Below are positions 26,352 to 34,877 of a stretch of 64,000 bases of DNA, piece after piece. The stretch comes from an uncultured Acetobacteroides sp. (GTDB lineage: Bacteria > Bacteroidota > Bacteroidia > Bacteroidales > ZOR0009). Position 1 is the stretch's first letter; each line of letters starts with the position of its first letter. Below the pieces are notes generated by a model that did not search any database, was not told the DNA's origin, and saw only the letters and a list, made by a program, of their open reading frames with translations. The translations under genes were made by a program, and so were the position numbers. The stretch spans positions 1,612,001 through 1,676,000 of the forward strand of contig NZ_OY782755.1 in assembly GCF_963678165.1 (NCBI RefSeq), in the 5' to 3' direction.

Positions 26352-26449
26352 CGGATTGTAAACGGGCTCAAATCGAAAGAAGTTAAATGAAGTTATTGTT
26401 GTAGGCGAGATGTCGCCAGTTTACTTGGACTCGGATGCTGAGACGGCTT

Positions 26450-26516
26450 TTAACAAGATGTTAACCAGCTCTAACATCTCCTTAACCCGTAATGACTATT
26501 TTATGATGTATGTTTG
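26450..26516 (+). promoter_or_regulatory. Unit 1 operator and promoter
   Basis: TAAC elements start at 26451, 26462, 26472 and 26483 (steps 11, 10, 11 bp). TATGTTTG, a TAnnTTTG -7 box, starts at 26509, 26 bp after the last element. The same spacing is kept in units 2 and 3. Confidence 0.75.
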
Positions 26517-26690
26517 TATCGTAAAACTTTTCAACGTCCCGATAGGGAAAGGCTAAGATGAATAGTCTTTAGAGAAGGAAAGTTTACGGAATACTTTGCA
26601 CTAGACAGAAAATAGATTTTTTTCATAGATTTTCTGTGTCTATACGTTTCGGTGCCGGCGCTTCGCCGAGGGATCACCTCTGTGATGCTT
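26517..26690 (+). ncRNA. Putative small RNA, unit 1
   Basis: The transcript would begin near 26520. GTAAAACTTTT comes first, then a small hairpin TCCC-gata-GGGA (26537-26548), and 104 bp after the -7 box the conserved TAGATTTTTTTCATAGATTT. No reading frame longer than a few codons has a start. The end is less clear than in units 2 and 3; a stem GGTGCCGGCG...CGCC...CACC near 26652-26678 is the best candidate. Function unknown. Confidence 0.55.
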
Positions 26691-26735
26691 TGCTTTTAGC
26701 TCCTCTTAAAGGCGGAGATCAATTTCCTGAAACAA

Positions 26736-26802
26736 TTAACGAGCCATTAGCTAGGACTAACATCACCTTAACCTGCATGGGGGGTATTATGTAGTATGTT
26801 TG
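26736..26802 (+). promoter_or_regulatory. Unit 2 operator and promoter
   Basis: TAAC-like elements start at 26737, 26748 (TAGC, degenerate), 26758 and 26769, with steps 11, 10 and 11 bp. TATGTTTG starts at 26795, again 26 bp after the last element. Confidence 0.75.
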
Positions 26803-26970
26803 TACTGTAAAACTTTTACAGCGTCGCTGTTGGAAATATTCGAACAGAACGGCTGATAAAAAGGGGTTACGTTTACTCCTAGTGTAAGACAGACAGAAAT
26901 AGTTTTTTCATAGATTTAGGTTATTGGTTATACATCAACCCTCGATGCGACATCGGGGGTTGATGTTTTT
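26803..26970 (+). ncRNA. Putative small RNA, unit 2
   Basis: It begins with the near-palindrome GTAAAACTTTTAC, then a small hairpin around ACAG/CTGT (26818-26830). The conserved TAGTTTTTTCATAGATTTAGG starts 105 bp after the -7 box. It ends in a strong hairpin, ACATCAACCC/GGGTTGATGT, followed by TTTTT (26932-26970). No start codon opens a useful frame. It is closely similar to unit 3 and less so to unit 1. Confidence 0.7.
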
Positions 26971-27066
26971 ATATGGTTTGATTACTGGCTAGCCTCTACT
27001 TAACTTCCTTCCTGCAAAGCGCTGTTTTAACTCCCCTTAAATTCGCAGGTTGATTCCCCGAAACAA

Positions 27067-27133
27067 TTAACGAGCCATTAACCAGCTCTAACATCACCTT
27101 AACCAGCATGGGGTATATTATGTAGTATGTTTG
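27067..27133 (+). promoter_or_regulatory. Unit 3 operator and promoter
   Basis: TAAC elements start at 27068, 27079, 27089 and 27100 (steps 11, 10, 11 bp). TATGTTTG starts at 27126, 26 bp after the last. This is the most regular of the three; the similarity to unit 2 extends some 50 bp further upstream. Confidence 0.78.
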
Positions 27134-27304
27134 TACTGTAAAACTTTTACGGCATCGATGTCGAAGAGATTCGAGTAGAGCGATTGCCAAAAGGTTTACG
27201 GGTTACTTTAGTGTTAGGAACGCTTAATAATAGTTTTTTCATAGATTTAGGTTTTTTGGTTAGACACAAACGACCCCGATGCGATATCGGGGTCGTTTGT
27301 GTTT
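27134..27304 (+). ncRNA. Putative small RNA, unit 3
   Basis: GTAAAACTTTTAC, then a small hairpin GGCA-tcga-TGTC (27151-27162), then TAGTTTTTTCATAGATTTAGG starting 105 bp after the -7 box, then the perfect stem ACAAACGACCCCGAT/ATCGGGGTCGTTTGT as terminator (27264-27304). The only ATG opens a six-codon frame. The terminator also lies just past the stop of the convergent NYN-LOTUS gene and could serve both. Confidence 0.72.
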
Positions 27305-27314
27305 GTAGGTGGGC

Positions 27315-28718
27315 TTAATGCTTTGTTCGGAATAGGTTCGATAGCTGCCTAAAGATGCTTGTAGGCTCTTTGGTTGGCTCTTTTTCTATTTTCCAAGGTG
27401 TAAGGGGAGTGGCTTTTTCTTCTGCTCTGTCGCCTTGTGGAAGCATTTTGCTTTCGTATATCGCAAAATCTGCTGGAATGGAAGATCGGAATATCACCTT
27501 CCAGATGGATTTGTTTGTCTGGTTTTGGACAAGACAGAGCTCGGTGTCCCAGGTGAGCCAGCTGAGCAGCTCGGAGAGGCGCGTAAACCCTAGCCGGCTG
27601 CTGGAGAATCCAACTACGATCTCGCGAATGGCGCAGTCGATGGTTGCCGGATTGACGCCCTCGGTTAGGCTGGTTCGAAATTCTGGATCTGCCGCAATCC
27701 ACTCGATAATTTCTTTAAGCTTTTCGACCACCTCCTTGGTGCTGGCGTTGGTGGAGATCGACTTTATCTCCCGGGTCATTCTCCTTATTCGTTGATCTCG
27801 GATGTCGGCGTTGTTGTCGTTGCCAAACCGCTTGATGTTGCTTTTGCTTAGCGATACGGCGTTTGTGGGCTTGGCGCTTTTGAGTCCAATTTTGATATCG
27901 GAAGGGGGAAAGAGGTAGATTGCCATTTCGGTGTTCTCGACGGCATGGGCTAGGAAGTCGATAAAGCGTTCGAATCCAAAAGCCGATGGGTCGAAGTTGG
28001 GGATGGCGGCCCCGATGAACTCCCGTATTACCGATGGGTTGATGCCGCATTCCAGCGCTTTCTTGTACTCCTTCGAGTCGACGAACGCGCTCAGAAGTTC
28101 GTTGATGCGCTGCCATATAAGGTTGTTGCTGTTCGAGTCCTTTCCGTTGAGTTTCTCGATGAGATGCTGGCTGCGGGTGTCGGAAACGCGGACCTCGACC
28201 TTGTCGTTCTCCACCTCGGGATCTTCCACCCAGATGAAGTGGTCGCAGGCGGAGGCAAAGAGCTTGTTGGTGGACTGCTTGTAGGCGCATCCGATAACCA
28301 CCTTGCTGTACTCGCGAAGCTTGCGGGCGAGGCTTGCGTAGGCTCCATCGCCCGAGATGATAACGTAGGTGGTGATTTCGGGGTGGGTGTGAAGGGTGTC
28401 GATAACGTCGACGGCTAGACGGATGTCGGCAACGTTTTTTATTGTTCCCCCGTTGGTGCCCACCACGGTAATGGGCTCGATATCCAGGTCGATAAGCTCG
28501 GAGTGAAGGAAGCTTAGCGTGGGGTTGAGCCAGTTGGCGTAGGCCTTATGGGTGGCTATCCTTCCGGTTTTTCCTGTTTCTCCAATCTTTTTTAGGATGT
28601 CGTGGAGCGACAACCCCTGTACGATTTTCTTGCTGAAGCCGTAGCCCTTAATCAGGTTTTCAACATCGTAAAAAATGGCGGTGTTGTAGGGCGCTTTTAC
28701 GTCGGTTGTGGCATTCAT
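27315..28718 (-). CDS. NYN-domain protein with LOTUS/OST-HTH domains
   Basis: A 467-residue protein. Residues about 12-170 are an NYN (PIN-like nuclease) domain: FYDVEN with D18, then VADIRLAVDVIDTL and ISGDGAYASLARKL supplying further acidic residues. Residues about 190-275 and 325-410 look like two LOTUS/OST-HTH modules, small winged helices that bind RNA in related proteins. The tail is basic and polar. This MARF1/Limkain-like layout suggests RNA cleavage or binding. It lies directly beside, and convergent to, the three small-RNA units. Confidence 0.85.
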   Translation of the reverse strand: MNATTDVKAPYNTAIFYDVENLIKGYGFSKKIVQGLSLHDILKKIGETGKTGRIATHKAYANWLNPTLSFLHSELIDLDIEPITVVGTNGGTIKNVADIRLAVDVIDTLHTHPEITTYVIISGDGAYASLARKLREYSKVVIGCAYKQSTNKLFASACDHFIWVEDPEVENDKVEVRVSDTRSQHLIEKLNGKDSNSNNLIWQRINELLSAFVDSKEYKKALECGINPSVIREFIGAAIPNFDPSAFGFERFIDFLAHAVENTEMAIYLFPPSDIKIGLKSAKPTNAVSLSKSNIKRFGNDNNADIRDQRIRRMTREIKSISTNASTKEVVEKLKEIIEWIAADPEFRTSLTEGVNPATIDCAIREIVVGFSSSRLGFTRLSELLSWLTWDTELCLVQNQTNKSIWKVIFRSSIPADFAIYESKMLPQGDRAEEKATPLTPWKIEKEPTKEPTSIFRQLSNLFRTKH

Positions 28719-29000
28719 TGTTGGTCATTTTTAAATTAATAATTAGTGCTGCTAGTGTTGGTCGATGGGTAAATGGTGTTGTTCACTGCCTTTTCCCCTG
28801 TTCGAGCGGGCGGTTGCCTCGCAATTGTAAAGTTAAAGATAGTTACAGAATAAAAATAGTGTTTAAGAAAAAAACATTGGGCTGCGCTACTTTTTTTATT
28901 CGAACTCTTGGGAGCAACTACTATAGAGCATAGGAGTGGCATTCGGATCTGTTTGAACTTCGAGATTTCGTCTTCCTAAACTTCTTTGATCGATGTATGC
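28719..29000. other. Gene-free stretch upstream of the NYN gene
   Basis: It holds the leader of the NYN gene and the region past the serine hydrolase terminator. No TAnnTTTG box, repeat or credible frame stands out. Confidence 0.4.
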
Positions 29001-29054
29001 ATAAACAAGGCGCAGGCGTAAAGGGGGTGTCCTTTACGCCTGCGCCTTGTTTAT
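29001..29054 (-). terminator. Long perfect hairpin after the serine hydrolase gene
   Basis: A stem of about 24 bp (ATAAACAAGGCGCAGGCG... pairing with its complement) with a short loop, 18 bp after the stop codon. It lacks a clean T-run on the minus strand, so it may act as terminator or as a 3' stabiliser. Confidence 0.7.
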
Positions 29055-29071
29055 GTAAATTGCCGGTTGTG

Positions 29072-30835
29072 CTACCTCAGCTGCTTACTCCATATGTCGT
29101 ATCCCTCCTTGGTAAGGTGCAAACCATCGGTGGTGAGCTCCTTGCGCAGCACGTTGGTGCCCTTTTCGGTGAAGAAGGGGTAGAGGTTGATGTACTGGAT
29201 CTTCTTTTGGGCAGCAACCAGTTCAAACTTCTGGTTAATCTCCGGTATTAAGTTGGTCTTACCTATCATGGTTTTGTAGCGGCCAAACGATTCGTTGATG
29301 GGGATTAAGCTTTGCAGGTATAGCTTGGTTTTGGGCGATTCGGACTGTATTCTATCAATAACCGTGGTGAGCAGCGTCACCACGCTATCTGCCGAGAGGT
29401 TGTGCGATACATCGTTTACCCCAAGCATTAGGTATATCGTTTTGGGCTTACCGGGTAGGATTTGGTATAGGCGATCGTAAACGCCCATGGCATCGTCGCC
29501 AATGATGCCGCGGTTGCGCACGTGCTTTGCGTTGAGGAGCGTTCCCCAATCGCCGCCATTTTCGGTCATGCTGTCGCCCAGCATAACGATGTCGCCATCG
29601 GTGATCGGATTCTCGTTTTCGAACTGTAGCGTGCGCTGGTAGTAGTGGTCGGTGTACTTGCGCGCTGGGGGGTAGATGGAGGCGGCAACGACGTTAGCCA
29701 CCATGGTGCGCAGGCGGGTTACCTCGCCCTTATCCTCGGGGTGAACCCGGTTGGTGAGGAGGATTACCGCGGTTTGGGTATCGGGGTCGATTACGATGGA
29801 GGTGCCCGTGTAGCCGGTGTGGCCGTAGGCGTTTGGCCCGAATAGGTCGCCCTTGTTGGAGGAGTAGGGCGAGGATACGTCCCACCCGAGCGATCGGCCA
29901 AAGGATGCTAGGCTTGCGGGTACATGGGTGAGCGCCTGTACGCCCATGGGGCTGAGGATGCGCTTGCCGTTGTACTCTCCGCCGTTAAGCAGCGCTGCCG
30001 ATAGGATGGCCAGGTCGTCGGCACAGGAGAATATACCTGCATTCCCCGATATTCCCCCGTTCATTTCTCGAGCTAGCGGATCGTGGACGATGCCCTTGAG
30101 GACGCTCCCGTCTTTCAGCCTCTCGGTAGGCGCGCATAGCTCGAGCAGCTTGCCGGTAGGGTTGTAGTCGGTATGGTCCATGCCCAGCACGTCGTAAATG
30201 TTCTCCTTGGCAAAGTCCCTTAAGCTTTTCCCGCTAATCGTTTCGATGATCTGCTGTAGCGTTATGTAGTTTAGGCAGCTGTACTTAAAGGCTGTTTCGG
30301 GGGTGGTGTCGCGCTTGCAGGTGGCGATGTACTCTACAATGGGGCTGGGACTGGGGTTGGGCGCGGCGTGCTTGGCCTTGATGCTGGATATGGGCGCGTA
30401 GGCGGGGAGGCCCGACGTATGCGTGAAGAGATCGATTACCCGGATGTTGTCGGTAAACGAGGGGACGTAGAGGCTCACCTTGTCGGATAGGCGCAGCTTA
30501 CCCTGCTCGATGAGGATCATGGCCGAGATGGCTGTGGCGATGGGCTTCGTGCACGAGGCCATGTCGAACACCGTGTTTACCGTCATCGGTTCTGCTGTAG
30601 GAACCGTTTGCTTGTTGCCGTAGGCCTTCAGGTAGGCCATCTTGCCCTGCCGCACTACGGCGAGGACGGCTCCGGGGATTTGCTTGCTGTCGATTGCTTT
30701 TTGAATGGCCTGGTCGGCGTAGCGTAGCTGCTGCGTGCTCATGCCCACCTGTTCGGGCATTACCCGCTGTAGGGGTTGCGAGGTGGCCTGCAGTGCGATT
30801 AGCAAGGTGATGGCCACTGCTAGTAATGATTTCAT
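29072..30835 (-). CDS. Serine beta-lactamase-like hydrolase fused to SGNH hydrolase
   Basis: A 587-residue secreted protein (signal peptide about 1-20). Residues about 28-370 are a class C beta-lactamase/EstB-like domain with nucleophile S94 in SCTK and YSC as the second motif (more often YSN). Residues about 390-587 are an SGNH hydrolase: GDS, GVND and DGLH carry the Ser, Asn and Asp/His of its catalytic site. Both halves could act on cell-wall or glycan esters and amides; the substrates are unknown. A single-gene unit with a hairpin downstream and a TACATTTG box upstream. Confidence 0.88.
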   Translation of the reverse strand: MKSLLAVAITLLIALQATSQPLQRVMPEQVGMSTQQLRYADQAIQKAIDSKQIPGAVLAVVRQGKMAYLKAYGNKQTVPTAEPMTVNTVFDMASCTKPIATAISAMILIEQGKLRLSDKVSLYVPSFTDNIRVIDLFTHTSGLPAYAPISSIKAKHAAPNPSPSPIVEYIATCKRDTTPETAFKYSCLNYITLQQIIETISGKSLRDFAKENIYDVLGMDHTDYNPTGKLLELCAPTERLKDGSVLKGIVHDPLAREMNGGISGNAGIFSCADDLAILSAALLNGGEYNGKRILSPMGVQALTHVPASLASFGRSLGWDVSSPYSSNKGDLFGPNAYGHTGYTGTSIVIDPDTQTAVILLTNRVHPEDKGEVTRLRTMVANVVAASIYPPARKYTDHYYQRTLQFENENPITDGDIVMLGDSMTENGGDWGTLLNAKHVRNRGIIGDDAMGVYDRLYQILPGKPKTIYLMLGVNDVSHNLSADSVVTLLTTVIDRIQSESPKTKLYLQSLIPINESFGRYKTMIGKTNLIPEINQKFELVAAQKKIQYINLYPFFTEKGTNVLRKELTTDGLHLTKEGYDIWSKQLR

Positions 30836-30954
30836 GCTTCGATATTTTGTGTTTTAAAGGTTGGTCGGACGTTGTGTGGCTTCGGCCGTGCCGTCGGTGG
30901 GGCGGGAGCACGCGGCGGTGGACTCCCGTTGCCGTTCGGCGGCGTAGGTTGGTG

Positions 30955-30962
30955 CAAATGTA
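30955..30962 (-). promoter_or_regulatory. -7 box of the serine hydrolase gene
   Basis: TACATTTG on the minus strand, about 120 bp before the start codon. No clear -33 element. Confidence 0.4.
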
Positions 30963-31363
30963 TAAAATGAATGCTCTTCTGAAACCGTAATTTGTAGAGA
31001 GCCACTCGGGGCATTCGTTAAATCGGTTGACAAGCGGGGGAGGCAGGAATTTCGCTTTTAAGATTTACACTACTCTATTTCGAAGGGTATCCCCCGCCGG
31101 CGGGGGTTAGGGGGTGGACTTTTTGAAGTGTACAGCAATCATTGGCATCAAGTTTTTACCTCTAACGGCTATTTTCCTCCCCCTTCCCCCTCCAAAGGGG
31201 GATACGCTTTGTGCTACGACTTGCTGATTCCTTTACGTCTACCTCCATTATGATCGATGATTTTTTAAAAGAGAAATCCCTGGCGGGGGAGGCTTTCCCC
31301 CGAATTGATGACGGTTGCCTTTGAGGGGAGCGGTGCTGCTGCGTAAAGGCAAGATTTCGGCGG
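30963..31363. other. Gene-free region with C-run/G-run repeats
   Basis: It contains CCCCCGCCGGCGGGGG near 31090 and CCCCCTCCAAAGGGGG near 31185, with GGCGGGGGAGGC further on. Such blocks look like dispersed intergenic repeats, and a related one (CACCCCTTGCCCCTCCCAAGG) lies near 51240. No gene is seen. Confidence 0.5.
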
Positions 31364-31394
31364 TTGGGCGGTGCTGCTGTTTTTGCTACATTTG
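31364..31394 (+). promoter_or_regulatory. Promoter of the acyltransferase gene
   Basis: TTG at 31364-31366 and TACATTTG at 31387-31394, 20 bp apart, about 50 bp before the chosen ATG. Confidence 0.6.
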
Positions 31395-31445
31395 CGCGAT
31401 TTACCGTACGGGAGAACCCGTCAAACTCGAATCTTGCTTTACCCA

Positions 31446-32657
31446 ATGAGCGCTTCATCGTTAACGCCTAAGCCGCACTACGAGATCCTCGATGGCCTTC
31501 GTGGAGTGGCTGCCGTTCTGGTGGTGGCCTTCCACATCCTGGAGGTGCACGCGCAGGGCCATGTGGACCTGCTGCTAAACCATGCCTACCTGGCGGTGGA
31601 CTTCTTCTTCCTGCTGTCGGGCTTCGTTATCGGCTACGCCTACGACGACCGATGGGGGAGCATGAGCCCGGGCGGCTTCTTCAAGCGGCGCCTCATCCGG
31701 CTCCAGCCCTTGGTGGTGATGGGCGCCATCCTTGGGGCTGCTCTTTTCTTCTTCCAACGGTCGGACTTCTGGCCCATGGTTGCCGTGGCGCCCGCCTGGA
31801 AGGTGATGCTGGTGATGCTGGTGGGCTGCACCATGCTGCCCCTGCTGCCGGCCTTCGACATCCGCGGAGGGGCCGAGATGTACCCGCTCAACGGGCCGGC
31901 GTGGTCGCTCTTCTACGAGTACGTGGCCAACATCCTGTACGCCCTCTTCGTTCGCCGGTTCTCCACCACGCTGCTGGCGGTGCTGGTGGTGCTCTCGGGA
32001 GGGGTGCTGGTTCACCTGGCCGTTACCGGGCCCGCCTGCGACGTGATTGGCGGATGGTCGCTCGAGCTGGTGCAGATCCGCTACGGCCTAACCCGCGTGG
32101 TGTACCCCTTCTTTGCGGGGCTGCTGCTCTTCCGCATCGGCAAGCCTGCGCGGGTGGAGCATGGCTTCCTGCTCAGCAGTCTGCTGCTGGTGGTGCTGCT
32201 GGTGATGCCGCGCCTTGGCGAGTACGCGCACCTCTGGATGAACGGCATCTACGAGTCGGTAACCATCGTTGTGCTGTTCCCGCTGGTGGTGTTCATCGGA
32301 GCCAGCAGCCAGCTTAGCGGCAAGCTATCCACCACCCTTTGCCGGTTCCTCGGCGAGATCTCTTACCCCATTTACATCACCCACTTCCCGCTGGTGGAGC
32401 TCTACAGGGCCTGGGTGTTCAACCACAAGCTAACCCTTAGGGAGTCGTACCCGCTGGCGCTGCTCGTGTTTGCGCTGGCCATCGTGCTGGCCTACGCCTG
32501 CCTTAAGCTGTACGACGAGCCCGCCCGCCGATGGCTCCGCCGAAGGTTCTCCGGCGAGGCAGCGCCTAAGCCGCAAGGTCCGCTCGGCGCGGGTAGCTCG
32601 CTGGTAGAGTCCTGCCTACCGCAGCCCGACGCCTTTGGTGCCGATGTGGAACAGTAG
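31446..32657 (+). CDS. Acyltransferase family 3 membrane protein
   Basis: A 403-residue protein with about ten hydrophobic segments. The N terminus has the family hallmark ILDGLRGVAAVLVVAFHILE with the conserved histidine, and RRLIRLQP follows the second span. Members (OafA, NodX and others) O-acylate sugars or lipids at the inner membrane using acyl groups. The ATG at 31446 is preferred because it begins at the conserved region and follows the promoter. The gene is unusually G+C-rich in third positions. It stands alone, and the substrate is unknown. Confidence 0.87.
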   Translation: MSASSLTPKPHYEILDGLRGVAAVLVVAFHILEVHAQGHVDLLLNHAYLAVDFFFLLSGFVIGYAYDDRWGSMSPGGFFKRRLIRLQPLVVMGAILGAALFFFQRSDFWPMVAVAPAWKVMLVMLVGCTMLPLLPAFDIRGGAEMYPLNGPAWSLFYEYVANILYALFVRRFSTTLLAVLVVLSGGVLVHLAVTGPACDVIGGWSLELVQIRYGLTRVVYPFFAGLLLFRIGKPARVEHGFLLSSLLLVVLLVMPRLGEYAHLWMNGIYESVTIVVLFPLVVFIGASSQLSGKLSTTLCRFLGEISYPIYITHFPLVELYRAWVFNHKLTLRESYPLALLVFALAIVLAYACLKLYDEPARRWLRRRFSGEAAPKPQGPLGAGSSLVESCLPQPDAFGADVEQ

Positions 32658-32734
32658 CAGGCAAGCGAGACTCTGGGGATATTTGGCGGTAGCCCTGCCG
32701 TCGTCGCCCCTTTTCGGGTTTCGGCAGCTCCTTT

Positions 32735-33140
32735 CTCGGTTGTGACGCTGCCTTTCTGTCATGTGATAGGCTTTGGATCGGGTGTGACGGTCCATTTTTT
32801 GCCTGAGAATTTTTATTTTTGATGTGTGACGGTTCGTTTTTCGGTAGCGACAGGCCTTGGATGAGGTGTGACGCTGCCTTTCTGTCATGTGACGGGCTTT
32901 GGATGGCGTGTGACGCTTCGTTTTTCGCCTGTGACAGCCTTTGGATTGGGTAAGACAGCTCGTTTTCTGGCATTGACACTCCTTGGAGCGGGTGTGACGG
33001 TTCGTTTTCCTCCTGTGACAGCCGTTGGAACGGGTGCGACGGTTCATTTTCTGGCATCGACAGGCTTTGGAACGGGTGTGGCGCTTCGTTTTTCGCCTGT
33101 GGCAACCTTTGGAGCAGGTGCGACGGCTCTTTATTCTCCG
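32735..33140. repeat. Array E: nineteen 21-bp units in alternating pairs
   Basis: TGTGAC (or AGCGAC, TAAGAC, ATTGAC, TGCGAC, TGTGGC variants) recurs every 21 bp from 32741 to 33119 without a slip. Two kinds of unit alternate, one continuing with TTCGTTTT and one with CTTTGGA, so there is also a 42-bp super-period. The array lies downstream of the acyltransferase gene. 33141-33316 holds only a leader. Confidence 0.92.
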
Positions 33141-33316
33141 GCAATGTTTTTTTCTTTAAGGCTGCTTAACGTTGGAGGTTTATTGCTACATTGGGGGCAA
33201 CTTTATAATCGTACACCTACCTGTAAGCATGCTTTGGAATTAGCCTTTCGGCTTGCACCCCGTTCGGGGTGGTGGGGTACGAGATGAAAATCGAACTTTA
33301 ACTTAAATCCTATTGC

Positions 33317-34666
33317 ATGAAACGATTTGTTGTCGCTTTTCTGATGCTGCTGGCTTGCTCGGTATCGCTTCAGGCTCAGAAAATCAAGTACGAAACCTCT
33401 TTCGAAAAGGCCAAAGCCTTGGCCGTACAGGAGAAAAAGCCGCTAGCTGTACTCGTAACCGTTCAGTCGCCATCCTACCCAAAAAATTACACGGGGGGCC
33501 TTGACGATAGGCGTGTAGCCGAGAAGTTTAACAGCAGCTTTGTCTGCTATAGGGTCGACATGGCTGATACGGCAAATGCGGGGAAAATTATAAGGGCCTA
33601 TAACGTATCCCAGTATCCTTCCTTTATTTTCCTTGATGCAAAGGGTGGATTGTTGTTTGCCGATATAGCTCCGCTACCTTGCCCCGAACCATTGCTGGAG
33701 ATTGCCGATAGGGCAATTGCCGCTTCAAAGGAGAAGTCGATGGCTGATTACGACCGCGAGTATGCCGCAGGAAGCTGCAGCACGACCTTCCTGAAGGAGT
33801 ACATCGGCAAAAGGCAGCGAGCCAGAATTACCGACAATGCCGACCTAGTTGAGAAGTACGTGAAGGGGCTGAGCGTTGCCGACTTCTCCAAGTACAGCGA
33901 GGTGCTCTTCATTCTTAAAGCGGGGCCAGTTGTCTATGGCAATGCTTACACGCTGGCTTATATGAATAGGCCTTTGGTTGATAGCATCTATAAGGTAGAG
34001 CCATCGGCCGTCCGTATTGCCATCAACAATACAATAGTGGAAAATACCTTGAGCCGGGCTGTTGCCGCTAAAAATGAGCAACTGGCGAATTCTGCCGCAG
34101 GCTACTCCGAGCGTTGCTGGGGAAAGAACCATCGGGAAGAAGGGAACAAAAATTGGAATGCAGTAATGATGGAGTATTACATTGGCGTAAAGGACACCGT
34201 TAGCTATCTCCAAAAGGCTTCCTACTTTTACAATGATTACTATATGAATATTTCGGTGGATTCGCTAAAGAAGAAAGACTCGATAAATCTTGCCGCTCGA
34301 AATAAAGCAGCAGCATCCCGTACAAAACTTTCCGATACCACCGTGAATAGAACCGAGACCTATTCGTATACTAGCTTCAAGGATAGCTATGCAACCATCT
34401 TGAATAATGCCGCATGGCGTTTCTACCTGATGGCTGGCGATAAAACCGACTACCTGCTAAAGGCGATGCTGTGGAGCCGACGCTCCATTGAGGTAACCCC
34501 CAAGGCGAGCTTCTACGATACTTACGCCCATATATTGTACAAGCTGAAGCTCTTTGATGAGGCAGAAAGCATGGAGCGAAAAGCCGTAGAGCTGGGTAAA
34601 GCCGAAAAGTTTGACGTGAAGGTGTACCAAGAGGAGTACGGTAAGATTAAAAGCAGAAGCTTGTAG
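33317..34666 (+). CDS. Secreted thioredoxin-like protein without CxxC, with helical C-terminal half
   Basis: A 449-residue protein with a signal peptide (about 1-21). Residues about 24-130 have a thioredoxin-like fold (SFEKAKALAVQEKKPLAVLV, then YNVSQYPSFIFLDAKGG with the cis-proline position), but the CxxC site is replaced by SPSYPKN, so redox activity is unlikely. The remainder is helical, and the end (about 370-440, KASFYDTYAHILYKLKLFDEAESMERKAVELG) is tetratricopeptide-like. It may be a periplasmic binding or scaffold protein. No neighbour hints at its role. Confidence 0.78.
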   Translation: MKRFVVAFLMLLACSVSLQAQKIKYETSFEKAKALAVQEKKPLAVLVTVQSPSYPKNYTGGLDDRRVAEKFNSSFVCYRVDMADTANAGKIIRAYNVSQYPSFIFLDAKGGLLFADIAPLPCPEPLLEIADRAIAASKEKSMADYDREYAAGSCSTTFLKEYIGKRQRARITDNADLVEKYVKGLSVADFSKYSEVLFILKAGPVVYGNAYTLAYMNRPLVDSIYKVEPSAVRIAINNTIVENTLSRAVAAKNEQLANSAAGYSERCWGKNHREEGNKNWNAVMMEYYIGVKDTVSYLQKASYFYNDYYMNISVDSLKKKDSINLAARNKAAASRTKLSDTTVNRTETYSYTSFKDSYATILNNAAWRFYLMAGDKTDYLLKAMLWSRRSIEVTPKASFYDTYAHILYKLKLFDEAESMERKAVELGKAEKFDVKVYQEEYGKIKSRSL

Positions 34667-34720
34667 AGGTGAATAGTATGGTTGGCAATGCCAATCCGTT
34701 CAATCCCCGTAATCCGTGAT

Positions 34721-34752
34721 AAAAAAAGGCCGTGGGAACCACCCCACAGCCA
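34721..34752 (-). terminator. Terminator of the hydrogenase operon
   Basis: GGCTGTGGG/CCCACGGCC hairpin followed on the minus strand by TTTTTTT, about 125 bp after the hydA stop. Confidence 0.65.
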
Positions 34753-34820
34753 AACCTAAATCACAACCTAATCCTCCCTACGAGTAGATCAGAATTAAGC
34801 TCAGAGCTTATCGTTTAACG

Positions 34821-34866
34821 GCCGCAGTAGAGTATTTCGCATTGGAATAGCCTCCTGCGGCTTTTT
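34821..34866 (+). terminator. Possible rightward terminator
   Basis: GCCGCAG/CTGCGGC inverted repeat with a 27-bp loop, followed by TTTTT on the plus strand. It could end transcripts from the gene at 33317. Confidence 0.4.
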
Positions 34867-34877
34867 GTGTGTATCGT

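Noticed and set aside
26996..27190. Leftward 64-codon frame inside small-RNA unit 3
   Set aside because: It crosses the phased operator and is not kept in units 1 and 2.
32566..33287. Repeat-rich frames over array E
   Set aside because: They follow from the 21-bp step, and the frames overlap the acyltransferase gene or lack starts.
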